A DNA stretch of 64,000 bases from Schizophyllum amplum (lineage: Eukaryota > Basidiomycota > Agaricomycetes > Agaricales > Schizophyllaceae), in contig VDMD01000115.1 in the NCBI GenBank assembly GCA_007026445.1, forward strand, positions 1 through 64,000. Reading direction: 5' to 3'. The notes beneath the pieces are model-generated. The model was not told the DNA's origin. It did no database searches and saw only the letters and a list, made by a program, of their open reading frames with translations. Made by a program: the position numbers and the translations under genes. Shown in pieces: positions 31,449-42,287 of this stretch (its first letter is position 1; each line of letters starts with the position of its first letter).

Positions 31449-34400
31449 ATGATGGGAGAAAGCGACCATCTCAACGAGCTCGAACCCCTCTTGAGCAGGT
31501 GCGTTGGACGATCCATTCGAGAGCATCAAACCTCATGCTTACTGCGTACCAACAGGGACGACATAGAAGTCACGCCGGTGTACCCCATCATACATATGAT
31601 CAAGAACGTTAGTATGTTCTCTTTCGCGAAGTCTTCTATTAACACGATTCGCAGGATATGATTGTATGTGAAGCTCTTCTCTTCTGTAGGGCTGACCTCA
31701 TGTCGGACACCTACCATTAGCATTTCATCGGCGCGTATTGTCTATACTTGCTTGACTTTCCAGTACTTATCGCCTTCCACCCACGCAGACACGCCCCTCA
31801 CGTTCGAAGCTCTCACCGCGCCAGACCTCACCTATACCCTCATCCGACCTCTTCACGAGAAATATGGCAGTTTACAACGTGCAGGCAACATGTCCGTCGT
31901 CTTCTGCCTCCTCCTCAACCGCGCACACTTCCGGAGCGACGAAAACATGTCCACGTCCCCCGTCAGTCGCACGCGTGCTGAGCTCTGCGAATTACTCGCT
32001 ATCCGCTGCTTGCGCGACTACGGCGACAACACGCTTCGACTGGCGCATGTTGTGACGACCACCTGGCCCGTCTTCAATGGCGCCGACGAGGAGGTGCTGA
32101 GGCAGGCGCAGGAGGACCGGGATGACCTTGAAGAGCGAGTGGGGAACGCCATCGAAATGGCCATCGTAGGGAAAGCAAAGCGCTTCATCAAGAGCTCGCC
32201 ATGCCAGAAGGTCATCAACGCTATCTGGAGGTGCGTACTGTGAAGTCGCTTTCAGATTTACGCTCACAACACTGCTAGCGGGAAGTGCGTATACCAGGCC
32301 GAGAGTAGCCATTCCATATTGTCAGACGTGAGTTTCAAGCGAACTGTGCGGTGTCTTCCTGGCTGACCACCTTACAGACGTACAAACGCACGCCCATACA
32401 TTACTACGACCCTCACAAGGCGCCGTTACTTGATCATTATCGTCTCAAGGTTCCTTCGATCCGTGCAGTCCTCGAATTTTGGAAGTATGTGACCGGATGC
32501 GTGTCAAGTTCAATCGCTGACGATGCCTTTAGCTTCGTCCTCCTCTTCATCCTCTTTGTGGTGGCAATAGAATTCTCAGAGCGCGACAATGTCAACGCGG
32601 CTGAAACGATATTTATGGTGTACGCCCTCGGATTCAGCTTGGAAAAGTTCGCCGCTATGCAAGAGCACGGCATCAGAGGTGCATTACTTCAGTGACTGCC
32701 CACTCCGGTCCATGCTGAACCTGCGCGCAGTATACACGAAAGGAACATGGGTACGTCTCGGCGTTTCTGCATTGGCGTGATCATAACCGACCTAAATTAT
32801 AGAATGGATTCGACATGGCCTTGGGTTCGCTTCGCTTGTGTATGCTTTTTTGAAGGCCGAGAACTGAGCTGCGTCGATTAGTGACGACGTATCTCGTCTA
32901 TCTGTTTCTGCGCGTCTACGGCGCGGTGCACCCTAGTAAGCGCCTGTCCCTCTAACAAACCACTCGCCCTTTTTATGTTGGCCCTTCTTTAACAAGTCAG
33001 CAGGCAAATGGGCACGCTCGCTAGGCATAGATCTTCTGGCTCTCATTGCTTGTTTGCTTTTTCCGAGGTGCGTTGACCAGTGAGAGGGCGAACATGATGT
33101 GGTGCAAGGCTGACGATGACCTAGACTGGCCTTTGTGACGCTGAAGGACAATTTGATGGTCCTGGCTTTGCGGGCGATGATGATGCAGTTCTTGGTCCTG
33201 ATGCTGATCGCGGCGTTTTGCTTCTGCGGGTTCTTGTATGCGTTGTGGACGTGCGTATGAGCCACCTACGGACCACTCCGGTGATACTGAAGTATACACG
33301 TAGGTTGAGTCGCAACGAGCCATGGCCGTATAGCGCAAGGTGAGCGAGACATAAGGCTGCCCTGCCGGCTTTCGCTGACAGAGGCATAGTACCATCGCAT
33401 GGTGGATGCTTGATCTCTGGTTTGGGCTTGACGCCAGCGGGTTTGAGAAAGCCAGTCCGTCAGATCACATTGCTATGCTGTGTGCGGCTCTGACGACACA
33501 AAACAGCCACTTTTCACCCTTACTTTGGTCCCGTTCTCATGGTTACCTACGCCTGCCTGAGTAACACGCTCTTGCTGACCGGTAAGCCCATCATTTCTAC
33601 GATACAGTGATCGCGAACGCTGATCACATTGCAGTCCTTGTCTCTGTAAGTTCGTTCTCCCGATGTTATTGTCGAGATGGCTCAAGTGTGGTGACTCAAG
33701 ATCCTTTCGAATACGTTTGCGACTATCAGCGAGGATGCCGTGGCTGAGGTGTGCCCTTGAATCTACGACTGATACATGTCACTGACCCTTGCGTAGGCCA
33801 TGTTCCGGCGCGCCGTTTCCACTATCGAGGGGTGGGAGTTCATCATAAACTGTGAGCATGATGATGCTAATCTGGTCACTTCAGAGTGAAGGCAGATTCA
33901 CTATTCTCTTATCACCCTCCTATCAACCTCCTCGCGGTCTGCATTATGTTCCCGTTGAGCTTTATCTTGACTCCGAGATGGTTCCACAAGGTGGGTGTGC
34001 CCTCTTCCTTTGTCGGACTGGCATACACTTAATGCTGCATCGCAGGTGAACGTGTTCTGCATCCGGATCACTAGCTTTCCCATTTTACTTGGGATTGCGT
34101 TGTACGAAAGGCAAGCAAAGAAATATGGGACGACCTCGTTCTATGACACGCTGTCTGTGACGGCCGAGAAGATTTTCGATACTCTGCCAAGGCCAATAAC
34201 CCGTTTGAGTGAGTACGACATCTATATCTGCACGACAAGACTAATATGACACCTCAGGCATCTTTGAGGGCTTTGCCGGTTATGGAGGGGACATCGCCGC
34301 GGTACTTGTATTCCTCGGATCTGCTCGCGTGAGATGCTGAAGCAATGGTGACTTCAAGATCTTTGAGATTGAAGACGAGCTCGGCGCTAGCGCTCTTGAT

Positions 34401-35189
34401 ACGCGCTCTGAAGGCGAGATCGAAAATGGTCAACCGCAATCGCCGTATGTAGGCTTGGTGCCACCGTCCCAACATCAGCGGCGGTTATCGACGTCGACGA
34501 CTGCCACCAAACGCAGGCCATCGACGCCGCTACACTCGCCTATGACGACAACACCCATGCAACAAAATGCGCCCCCGCTGCGCGCAAGAGCGAACTCCAT
34601 GATGAACCGCGGATTTGAGGCGGCGCAGAACTTCACGAGCCCGCTCGCGCAGATCTTTCAGCCCTTGGTTGTTGACGACGACCTACTGGAGGAGGAGGAC
34701 AACGCGAGCGAGGTGTCGAGCCCGCCGCAGGCCACAGGTGTGAACTTTCCCTCGCCGCCGCAGGGCGTCAGCTACGGGCCGGCGAGTCGGCGGCGGCTGT
34801 CGTCGATGCACCGAAGGACAGAACCTGCGGTGCCCAGACGCTTCCCGGTCTTGGGTCGTGTGGTGAGCGGGGCCACCGGCGACGGCGTGCTATCAGAAAG
34901 CCCCGAGCAGGGCGGCGGGGTGCAGGGGTCGCCCAGCCAACGCGAAGTGTTGAGCGCGGGGGTGAGTCCGCGGAAGGCGTCGTCGATCGCGGCGAGCGCG
35001 TCGGAGGGGCCGTCGCCGTCGCCTGCACCGTCGGTGACGGCGCAGCAGGTGGTGGATACGCGTGCGGATACCGGAGCGGCGCCGGGGTGGGTGACGAGAT
35101 TGGATAAGATGGAGGCGAGGCAGAGGCGGATTGAGGGTATGCTGCAGCAGCTGGTGCAAGCGGCGTCGAAGGGGCCTGCGTCTGAATAG
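31449..35189 (+). CDS. YVC1-like TRP calcium channel
   Basis: Predicted vacuolar cation channel releasing Ca2+ into the cytosol, the fungal TRP (Yvc1) family. Early exons are 31449-31498, 31556-31607, 31655-31663 (only 9 nt) and from 31764. They encode EVTPVYPIIHMIKNDMI, PLTFEALTAPDLTYTLIRPL and GNMSVVFCLLLNRAHF, the family's N-terminal domain. Membrane segments follow: FVLLFILFVVAIEFSE, ADILALIACFLFPRLAFVTL, MMMQFLVLMLIAAFCFCGF. The pore and S6 region reads WFGLDASGFEKASQFHPVFG and LMVTYACLSNTLLLTVLVSI. The C-terminal exon (from about 34370) is an acidic then Ser/Pro-rich tail ending in a predicted coiled coil (RLDKMEARQRRIEGMLQQLV). The second of two adjacent ATGs (31452) could also be the start. 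No frame breaks were found in the conserved parts. Confidence 0.9.
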
Positions 35190-35857
35190 GCGGCGAGGCG
35201 CAGGCAGGTTGCTTTGTTTCGACGAGACCTAGGCTATTGTACGCGTAGTGACTCAGTGCATGACTGTCCAAGAATCATTGTCAATGTACGTGTCTTGCCC
35301 AGTGCCCATTGAGTGCCCATGACTCTTGCGAGGAAGTCCGCGCTCGGATCATGTATGCGCGTCTTCCGTACGTTCCGTATCAAAGGACCGCGCACACTCG
35401 ATCACTGGACGGGTCAGCTCGCTTGGTTTCAATCGAAACAGCTGTGGTATCGGGCCAGCGACTTGACTGTATATCTTCTGCTGATGACTTGACACAGGAG
35501 CTCGACTGATCAATGCATGGTTCCTCTTAGGATCTCGTGGCGGTCGTTGCAGACAGAATATGCCCAAAAATCAACTAAAAAATCAGGCATTAAAAGTTGA
35601 ACATCACGTGAAATTCATCCGGTCCCGCCCCGCCCCTTACTTTTCTGCCTCCGTGTGACGCCCCGGTTCATGTGGACATGCGCACCCCAGATAATTATCG
35701 CCCCGGCCCCTTGTGCGGGGTTTGGAGATTGTCCGGGCTAGAGGGGCCGCCGCTGCGTACATCGATAACGCGCATCGTGTTCCCAAAGCCGAAGCCGCGC
35801 CGCTCGACACAAGTCCTCCATCCATCGCCCACCACTCAACCTACATAGCCGTCCGCA
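35190..35857. other. Intergenic, promoter side of the polyol dehydrogenase
   Basis: No coding motif. A CCCCGCCCCTT tract near 35628-35640 and similar C-rich tracts near 35700 resemble carbon-regulation (STRE or Mig1/CreA-like) sites; this is only a resemblance. Confidence 0.4.
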
Positions 35858-37337
35858 ATGGTCCTGACCGCCAACCACGCGATCTACGATCCCGCCAAGG
35901 TTCTCAAGGACCCCAAGTTCCGCCTCGTCCCCATCGGCGAGAAGACGCCCAAGGACGCGAACATCGCGGCGTTCTACAACCCCCAGCACGAGGTGCACCT
36001 TGTCGAGAAACCCAAGCCAACACCGGGGCCCGGACAGGTGCTCATCCATGTGCGCGCCACCGGAATCTGCGGGTGCGTCCTGCGCGAAAATCACAGACTG
36101 CGAAGACCCGCGATCGCGCTCGACGATGGCCGGCTGACGGGACGCGTGCAGGAGCGACGTCCACTTCTGGAAGCATGGGGGCATCGGCGACATGATCGTG
36201 ACCGACGAGTGCGGGTCGGGCCACGAGTCTGCGGGAGAGGTCATCGAGGTCGGCGAGGGGGTGACTGACTTGAAGGTCGGCGATCGTGTCGCGCTCGAGG
36301 TTGGCATTCCGTGCTCGCAGCCGGGGTGCGAAGCATGCCGTACGGGGAAGTACAATGCCTGCCCGGATGTGGTGAGTTCTGTTGTGTTGTTCTCGTGCGG
36401 CGCGAGACTCATTTGAGCGGTAGATCTTCTGCTCTACGCCGCCCTACCATGGTGAGTGGGTTTTGAGGTCGTAATGACGACGACACCGACAAGCACAGGC
36501 ACCTTGACCCGCTTCCACGTCCACCCCGCACAATGGTGCCACAAGCTACCGATGAACGTGTCGTATGAAGAGGGCGCGCTCTGCGAACCGCTCGCCGTCG
36601 TCACCGGCGCAGTCGAGAAGGCCGGGCTCGCACTCGGTGACGCTGTCCTCATCACGTATGCCTGACGGGCCCTCATGCTTGAATTCCACGCTAACTCCTC
36701 GCCAGCGGCGCCGGCCCCATCGGTCTAGTCGCTCTCCTTTGCGCTCGCGCGGGAGGCGCCGAGCCCCTCGTCATCACCGACCTCTTCCAAAGCCGATTGG
36801 ACTTCGCCAAGAAGCTCGTGCCGAACGCGCGCACGATCCTCATCGACCCAGCAGATACGCCGAAGCAGAACGCTGCGCGCGTGCGGGAGGCGGCGGGCAT
36901 GCCGATCAAGTTGACGATGGAGTGCACGGGCGTGGAGAGCAGCATCCACACGGCGATCTACGCGAGCAAGTTTGGCGGGAAGGTCTTCATCATCGGTGTC
37001 GGCCGGGCTGAGCAGAACGTGAGTCCAGCTTCGTAGCGAGAAGGATGGGAATCAACCAGTACACCAGTTCCCCTTCATGCACTTGAGTGCGAACGAGATT
37101 GAGCTGGGCTTCTTGTACCGGTATGCAAACCAGGTATGGATGTTGGTTCTGCTTCACGCAATACTTAGTTGACGCGTTGTGCAGTACCCGAAGGCCATCC
37201 GCCTGGTCGCTGGAGGCATCATTGACCTTCGTCCGCTTGTGACGCATCGTTTTGCGCTCGAAGACGCAATTGACGCGTTCCAAACGGCCGCGGACCCTAC
37301 GCAAGGTGCGATCAAGGTGCAGATACGGGACGAGTGA
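35858..37337 (+). CDS. L-arabinitol 4-dehydrogenase / sorbitol dehydrogenase-type polyol dehydrogenase
   Basis: Zinc-dependent medium-chain dehydrogenase oxidising a sugar alcohol with NAD+, as in fungal L-arabinose/D-xylose catabolism. Seven exons (35858-36072, 36152-36371, 36424-36451, 36499-36655, 36706-37018, 37068-37133, 37185-37337) sum to 1,152 nt (383 aa). Motifs: [17 protein letters not shown] (catalytic zinc Cys), [27 protein letters not shown], the structural-zinc cysteines [29 protein letters not shown], nucleotide-binding [15 protein letters not shown], and [13 protein letters not shown]. The acidic residue after the Rossmann loop (TDL) favours NAD+. Substrate choice among arabinitol, xylitol and sorbitol cannot be settled by eye; the N-terminal extension favours LAD. 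Intact. Confidence 0.88.
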
Positions 37338-37546
37338 AGGAAGGCTTGAAGGGTAACGCAAGGAGCGGTAGAGATCGCGTTGTAAAATTACAGAATCCGG
37401 TACATTGGTACGAGCAGCATCCATACCAATGATACAGTGACCCGCGCAACGTCTGGTGCGTTTGTGTGTGAGAAGGGGGAAAGGCGGGACAAGTGGCTGC
37501 GGGAGCGGCGGTAGTTTAGGGGGTTCAGGCGGTTGCAAGACGGTGT

Positions 37547-37892
37547 TCATTCTAGTGATCTTGGGTCTATGCTCTGCGCACGCTCGTAAATTTCGCGTTT
37601 CTTCTTTGATTCCTCGAAATCAAGTTGACGCTGGAGCATCTTCTCTCGCCGTCGTGCATCGTCTTTGAGAACACCCTGGTACATAGCCTGCAAACGTCTC
37701 GTCAGAAAAGGGATGTAGGGAGACTGACATAGAATATGGACCTCTCTCTCAGACTCTTGCTGATAGTGCACCCCCCATACCTGCGTTGTAGCTCAGTTCG
37801 CGACACACGCGCCACAAGCGGCGCATACTCACAGTCAGTGACGAGAGGAAGACGACGGTCCCCAAGGTGATTGCTGCACGCCGGGATGACAT
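37547..37892 (-). CDS. PET117: PET117-like cytochrome c oxidase assembly factor
   Basis: Small mitochondrial inner-membrane protein needed for assembly of respiratory complex IV. Minus exons 37833-37892, 37742-37780 and 37547-37687 sum to 240 nt (79 aa), the expected size. The N-terminus is one hydrophobic segment (RRAAITLGTVVFLSSLTVWG) followed by VHYQQESERE, the family signature (GVHYxQxxEREALHxGVxRD in relatives). Then MYQGVLKDDARRREKMLQR and a charged helical tail (QLDFEESKKKREIYERAQ). Both introns are canonical. It could be missed by automatic annotation because of its size and 39-nt middle exon. It is divergent from the CID-domain gene. Confidence 0.85.
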
Positions 37893-38157
37893 TCCAGGCG
37901 GCGCTGAGGCTCTCTGTCGGCTGTCCACGACGGCGAAGGGAAGAGTAGGAGAGCTGAAGGCCTCGACGCCGGCGGCTACTCTCAGTCGCGAGCGGAGATC
38001 GCGCCGGAAATGCCGGCGACGGTCTGGAGCGTGACGCACGGGCCATGTCAACAACCACAAACTGACATCTCTTCCAACCCCCACCGTCCCCCACGACCAG
38101 CTCGTCGCTGTTTCTGCCCGCCGCACGCGTCCGTTTCGACGTCGCTGATGAGAAAGG

Positions 38158-40767
38158 ATGCCCGATATTGCTGTGAGTAGTTTTACAGGAAGTGGCCGCG
38201 AAGACTTACTCCCTCCGCAGTCCTTTGAGTCAGCGCTAAAAGCCGTCGTGCAAGCCAAACGGTTATCGGGGTCGAAGATGACCGCGTTGACCGCAGATGC
38301 TATGCAGCTGCTAGCGGTGCGTTGCATTGTCTTTCCACGCGTACCTTGGACTGATGTCCATGATCGGCGCAGTACGACACCCAGCTTGTCTCCATCCTCT
38401 ATCGCACGCACAAATCTCTGTCAGGCTCTTCGAAGATCTCTAGTCTCTATGTCTTCGACTCCTTTGCTCGCGCTGCTCGGTCGAAGGCAAATAAGCAAGG
38501 CTCTTCTGGCTCTGGTTCCTCTGGCGGCAACGCGCACTCCTTCCTGTCGAAACTCGAAGGGGTACTGGATGGTCTATTCCATGATATGGTGACCTGCGGT
38601 CTCTCTGAAGGCAAGGTTCGTGCCAATATGCTGCTCTGACCGTATTGCCCTCGTCGTGTAGCCCGAATAGCGATAGCCTCCTTGTGAGCGCGTCGTGTAG
38701 GAGCATACTAACTCAGCCGGCTCTGTGCCCATGTTGTTCGTGGTATGCACCTACAGTCTTGTCGCATGCAGGAACCACTGGGGCCAGATGCCGGCACGCT
38801 CCCGTCCTTCCGTCAAGTAGAGCAGTCGACCTAATAACCCGCGCCTTGCGCTTACAGGAGAAGGCGAACAAAATCATTGATATATGGTCCAAAGGAAATA
38901 CCTTCCCGCCGTCAGTGCTGTCAGGATTGATGGCTACGGTGTCAGCGAACGAAAAAGGTGCTTGTCATATCGAGTTTGCGCTAAGTACTCATTTCATCTG
39001 TACAATCTACATCTCGATCGCCCGCGCAATTGAACGAATTCGTGAACTGAATCATCATATGTTTGCTTTCGTCAGAATCCGACGTAGCCAAGTCGAGCGA
39101 TCCGCGAATACGTAGCACGTCTACCAGCCAGACGCCACCAAATGCACCGCTGGCCCCATCAGTGCAGGCAAACGCAGCAAGGGCATTCGCACCGCCTACC
39201 CAATCCACCCCGGGGCCGGCACCGGCCGATGCCCAGGCTGCGTTGCTTGCGCTGTTGACGCAGGCCGCTGCCGCAAAACAGCCTTCAACGTGAGTCACAC
39301 CGCTTCTCCAGCCGAGCAACCTGCTGAGATGTACGATGCAGACAAACACCCACAAATAACACACCACCACAGCTCGATCCGACGCACCTAGCTCTGATTC
39401 AGCAGCTTAGCCAAGCTGCTCAACACGCAACACCACCGCCAGCTCCAACGACCTTCCACCAACCCCAGCCGGGATACAACGCACAACCAAATGGTGGCTA
39501 TCCACACCCTAGTACTTCTCAATCACCACCATACGAAGGCAACGGTCCCTACGGACGTCGAGACTACCGACAAGACCGCCCAGGCAGCGTCGACAGACCT
39601 CGGCCATACGAAGACTACCCATACGACGACCGGGGTGGTGGTCGCGGCCGTGGCTTCAGAGGTGGATTCCGCGGCCGCGGGCGGGGAGACGGTAGAGGTA
39701 ACAACAGATGGGAGGACAGGAGCAAGCCCAGGGAGTGGATTAATCCGCGGCGGTCCAGTCGCTCGCGAAGCCCGCCCAGTAGATACGGCAGGCCCGGGCG
39801 CGACATAAAGCCATATAGCCCGCCGCACCGGCCGTCGCTCGCGCGGTCGCCGAGCCCGCCGCGGGGGCGCGACCCGCGGCTGGCGATGGTGGAGTCGGGC
39901 AAGGACGAATTTGGGCGGGACATACGGTCGCCGTCACCGGAGCCGCCCGATGCGACGCCGCCCCCGGCCCCACCGAGTAGTCAGGATGAGAAGTCCGTGC
40001 CCGTGTCCTCGTCGATGCCTGTGTCGGCGATGCCCATGTTCACGTCCGTACCTGCGAATACATCGTCTGCGGGCCCGCCTGTGCAAGTGCGCCCTGCGGG
40101 CATCGAAAGCTTTGACCCGTCGACGTTCGATTTTACGGCGGAAGCGTCATGGGAGGCGCTGGGCCATCTGTGGCATAAATCCTACGGGGTGATGCCGTCG
40201 ACGGAGGAGCTCATGCAGTTCGTCGTCGGGCAGACGCAACAGCAGCAGTGGGGCGCGGCCGGCAGGGGGATGGGGGGCGGGATGGACATGGGCATGGGGC
40301 AGGGAGGCATGGGACCAGGCGGGGCACAAGGAGGCATGGGTATCGGTGGCATGGGCATGGGTCAGCAGGGCGCGGGCATGGTCCAGGGTATAGGAATGGA
40401 CAACAACATGGGTGGTGGCGACATGGGCGCCATGCGCGGTCAGAGATGGCGGGGAGGCGCACGCGGGGCGCGGGGTGGCTTCCGCGGACGCGGCGGGTTC
40501 GGGAACGGCCGAGGCGACTTCACACACAGTGCAGCGGCGCAGAACACGGACGCCATCGTGCTGGGCGGCGACACAACCCCGCCGCAGATGCCGAACGATT
40601 ATATGGTGGGAACAGGGCCGATGGGGGGAACAACCTCGATGGGAGGCGCAGGGTCTATGGGCGAAGGAATGGACGACGGAGGGGATGCCGGAGGCGGCCC
40701 TGGAGGAAGGATGCAGAAGATTGGGGACAGATGGGTGTTTGTGCGGCAGGGAGCCGCGTCTGCATGA
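38158..40767 (+). CDS. CID (Pol II CTD-interacting) domain protein with RGG and Met/Gly-rich regions
   Basis: Likely nuclear RNA-processing or termination factor of the SCAF4/8-Nrd1 CID group. After a five-codon first exon (MPDIA, donor at 38173), the CID reads SFESALKAVVQAKRLSGSKM, ALTADAMQLLAYDTQLVSIL, YRTHKSLSGSSKISSLYVFD, SFARAARSKANKQ, FLSKLEGVLDGLFHDMV and KANKIIDIWSKGNTFPPSVL, the helical repeat that grips the phosphorylated Pol II tail. Then follow an Ala/Pro-rich linker, a Gln/Pro segment, an RGG/RS region (39600-39780), a globular stretch (STFDFTAEASWEALGHLWHK) and a Met/Gly/Gln-rich tail with a second RGG block (40260-40520). No RRM is visible, unlike Nrd1. The intron between about 38615 and 38860 is unusually long for this window. 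Confidence 0.8.
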
Positions 40768-40870
40768 TACCAGGGTGTGCACATATTGGACTCTTTTCTA
40801 TGTAAAGCCCCCAAGCCAGCTCCTCTCTATAGTTGCACCTACGTTTACAATCAACTTTTCCATGTATGTA

Positions 40871-42126
40871 TTAAGTCGTGTTGTCGATATCGATATCGCC
40901 CTCGACGCCGTATAGCTGAAAGTGATCCTGCTCTCTCCGTCCGTCGTCGTGGTACAACATCCGTGGCAGGTGCGCGCCTTCTGCGAGCAGGGGCGAAGGC
41001 CAGTACATCAGGTAAGATATCGTCGCGAAGCCTATGCCTAGCAAGGAGCCGACGATGATGTCTTCTTTGTGGTGGCGCTGTGCGCCGCTGTGTTAGAAGA
41101 AATTGCTTTTTAAACAAAGGAGATTGCGCACGTAGTCTTCGAGGCGGCTGATAGCTACCCAAGTGGCCCAGATGAGGGGCAGCATCGCGAGGAAGAACCT
41201 CAGCATGTGGCTGGACAGTACGCTCATTGCGGGTGGAGGTCCGGTAAAGCACCACGCGCCGGTCTGACCTGCTATCCAAAGCGAGAGTAACATCATCCCA
41301 CTGAACGCACTGTATCGACGCATACATTAGCTGCAGGTTTCTAGCCTTTCACTGACTACTTACGTGGATGAGTGACCTGAAGGGAAAGACTTCCGACCTT
41401 CCTCAATTGCGGATAATTTTCTGCGCTAGTTAGAAACACAGAGCATTCGCCGTTGATGTAGGCTGACCCTGTGCAAGCGGTTGCGACAGCATCCCACTGA
41501 CAGCGGCTCATGAAGTCGGGGCGCAGGCGACCTGTTATTTGACTGAGTCAGACGAAAAGGCTGAGAACTCACAAATCTCACCAACGAGGTGCTTGACAAA
41601 TTCAGTGACGAACGCGGTCAACCCTCTGTGCTCCTCAGTGAAAAAGAAGGCGGCAGACAGATACAGGACTCACCTTGAGGATGCAAGGGCCAGCGTCCCA
41701 TGGTGGATATCCATGAAGGACCGCCGCTTCAGCCCGACAGCAGCCATCATGCCTACAGGAAGGACGAAAGCGGTAAAGTGATTCGCCCAGCTTGGCACTC
41801 TGCAAATGGGGCCGTTATTCCAATCGCCCCACAGTAATCGTGTAGTTCAGCGCGTGCAGAATACAGACTCACTGATTTTGATGATGACCATGAGATATTA
41901 TGGGGTCGTCCGGCGAAAATTCTCGATGGTAGACGGGAAAGAGGTCAACAATGTAGGCTCCCGCCCAAAGACTGCCTACGACCATCCTGTGTAACACGTT
42001 GGGAGAAAGGTCTGAGTTAGAGAGCAGTCAATTTCACCAGTCCATGATATAGTCTCTGTGAAACCAGTCCAGTGCATCATAGCCGAATATATCACGAAGC
42101 TTTTGCACAATGAAAGCGCGGTCCAT
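40871..42126 (-). CDS. Lipid phosphate phosphatase (PAP2, DPP1/LPP-like)
   Basis: Multi-pass membrane enzyme that dephosphorylates phosphatidic acid or diacylglycerol pyrophosphate. Minus strand, start ATG at 42126 (MDRAFIVQKLRDIFGYDALD). Hydrophobic segments: MVVGSLWAGAYIVDLFPVYH, HFTAFVLPVGMMAAVGLK, GMMLLSLWIAGQTGAWCF, HMLRFFLAMLPLIWATWVAI. The three PAP2 motifs are intact after splicing: KHLVGRLRPDF (catalytic Lys/Arg), SFPSGHSSTAFSG (catalytic His) and SRLEDYRHHKEDIIVGSLLG (second catalytic His). Motif one is assembled only by removing the intron with donor GTGAGA near 41566. The C-terminus is acidic (EGDIDIDNTT). It shares a 161-bp divergent promoter with the DNMT5/Rad8-like gene. Confidence 0.9.
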
Positions 42127-42287
42127 GGGTGTCGGGCACGTGAAGGTTTGAGATAACGAGCGTGGGAAACAACTGCGCTCGCGATGCGTGACAGTTTTGT
42201 GACGGGTCGCGTCGCGCCTAGTCGGATAGTAGTCGCGCTCTTACCCAGCTCTTGCCATCATCCCATTCGCCGGCTGGCTTTGTCGTT
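42127..42287. promoter_or_regulatory. Short divergent promoter, lipid phosphatase / methyltransferase-SNF2
   Basis: Only 161 bp separate the two start codons. The stretch contains GGGTCGCGTCGCGCC (42215-42229), whose complement includes the ACGCG core of the MluI cell-cycle box. No TATA box is visible. Confidence 0.5.

Noticed and set aside
38620..38860. Separate gene inside the long intron of the CID gene
   Set aside because: No frame with coding character; the flanking exons join in frame across it.
40147..40782. Long minus-strand frame opposite the CID gene
   Set aside because: It is antisense to the Gly/Met-rich tail, where biased composition keeps all frames open.
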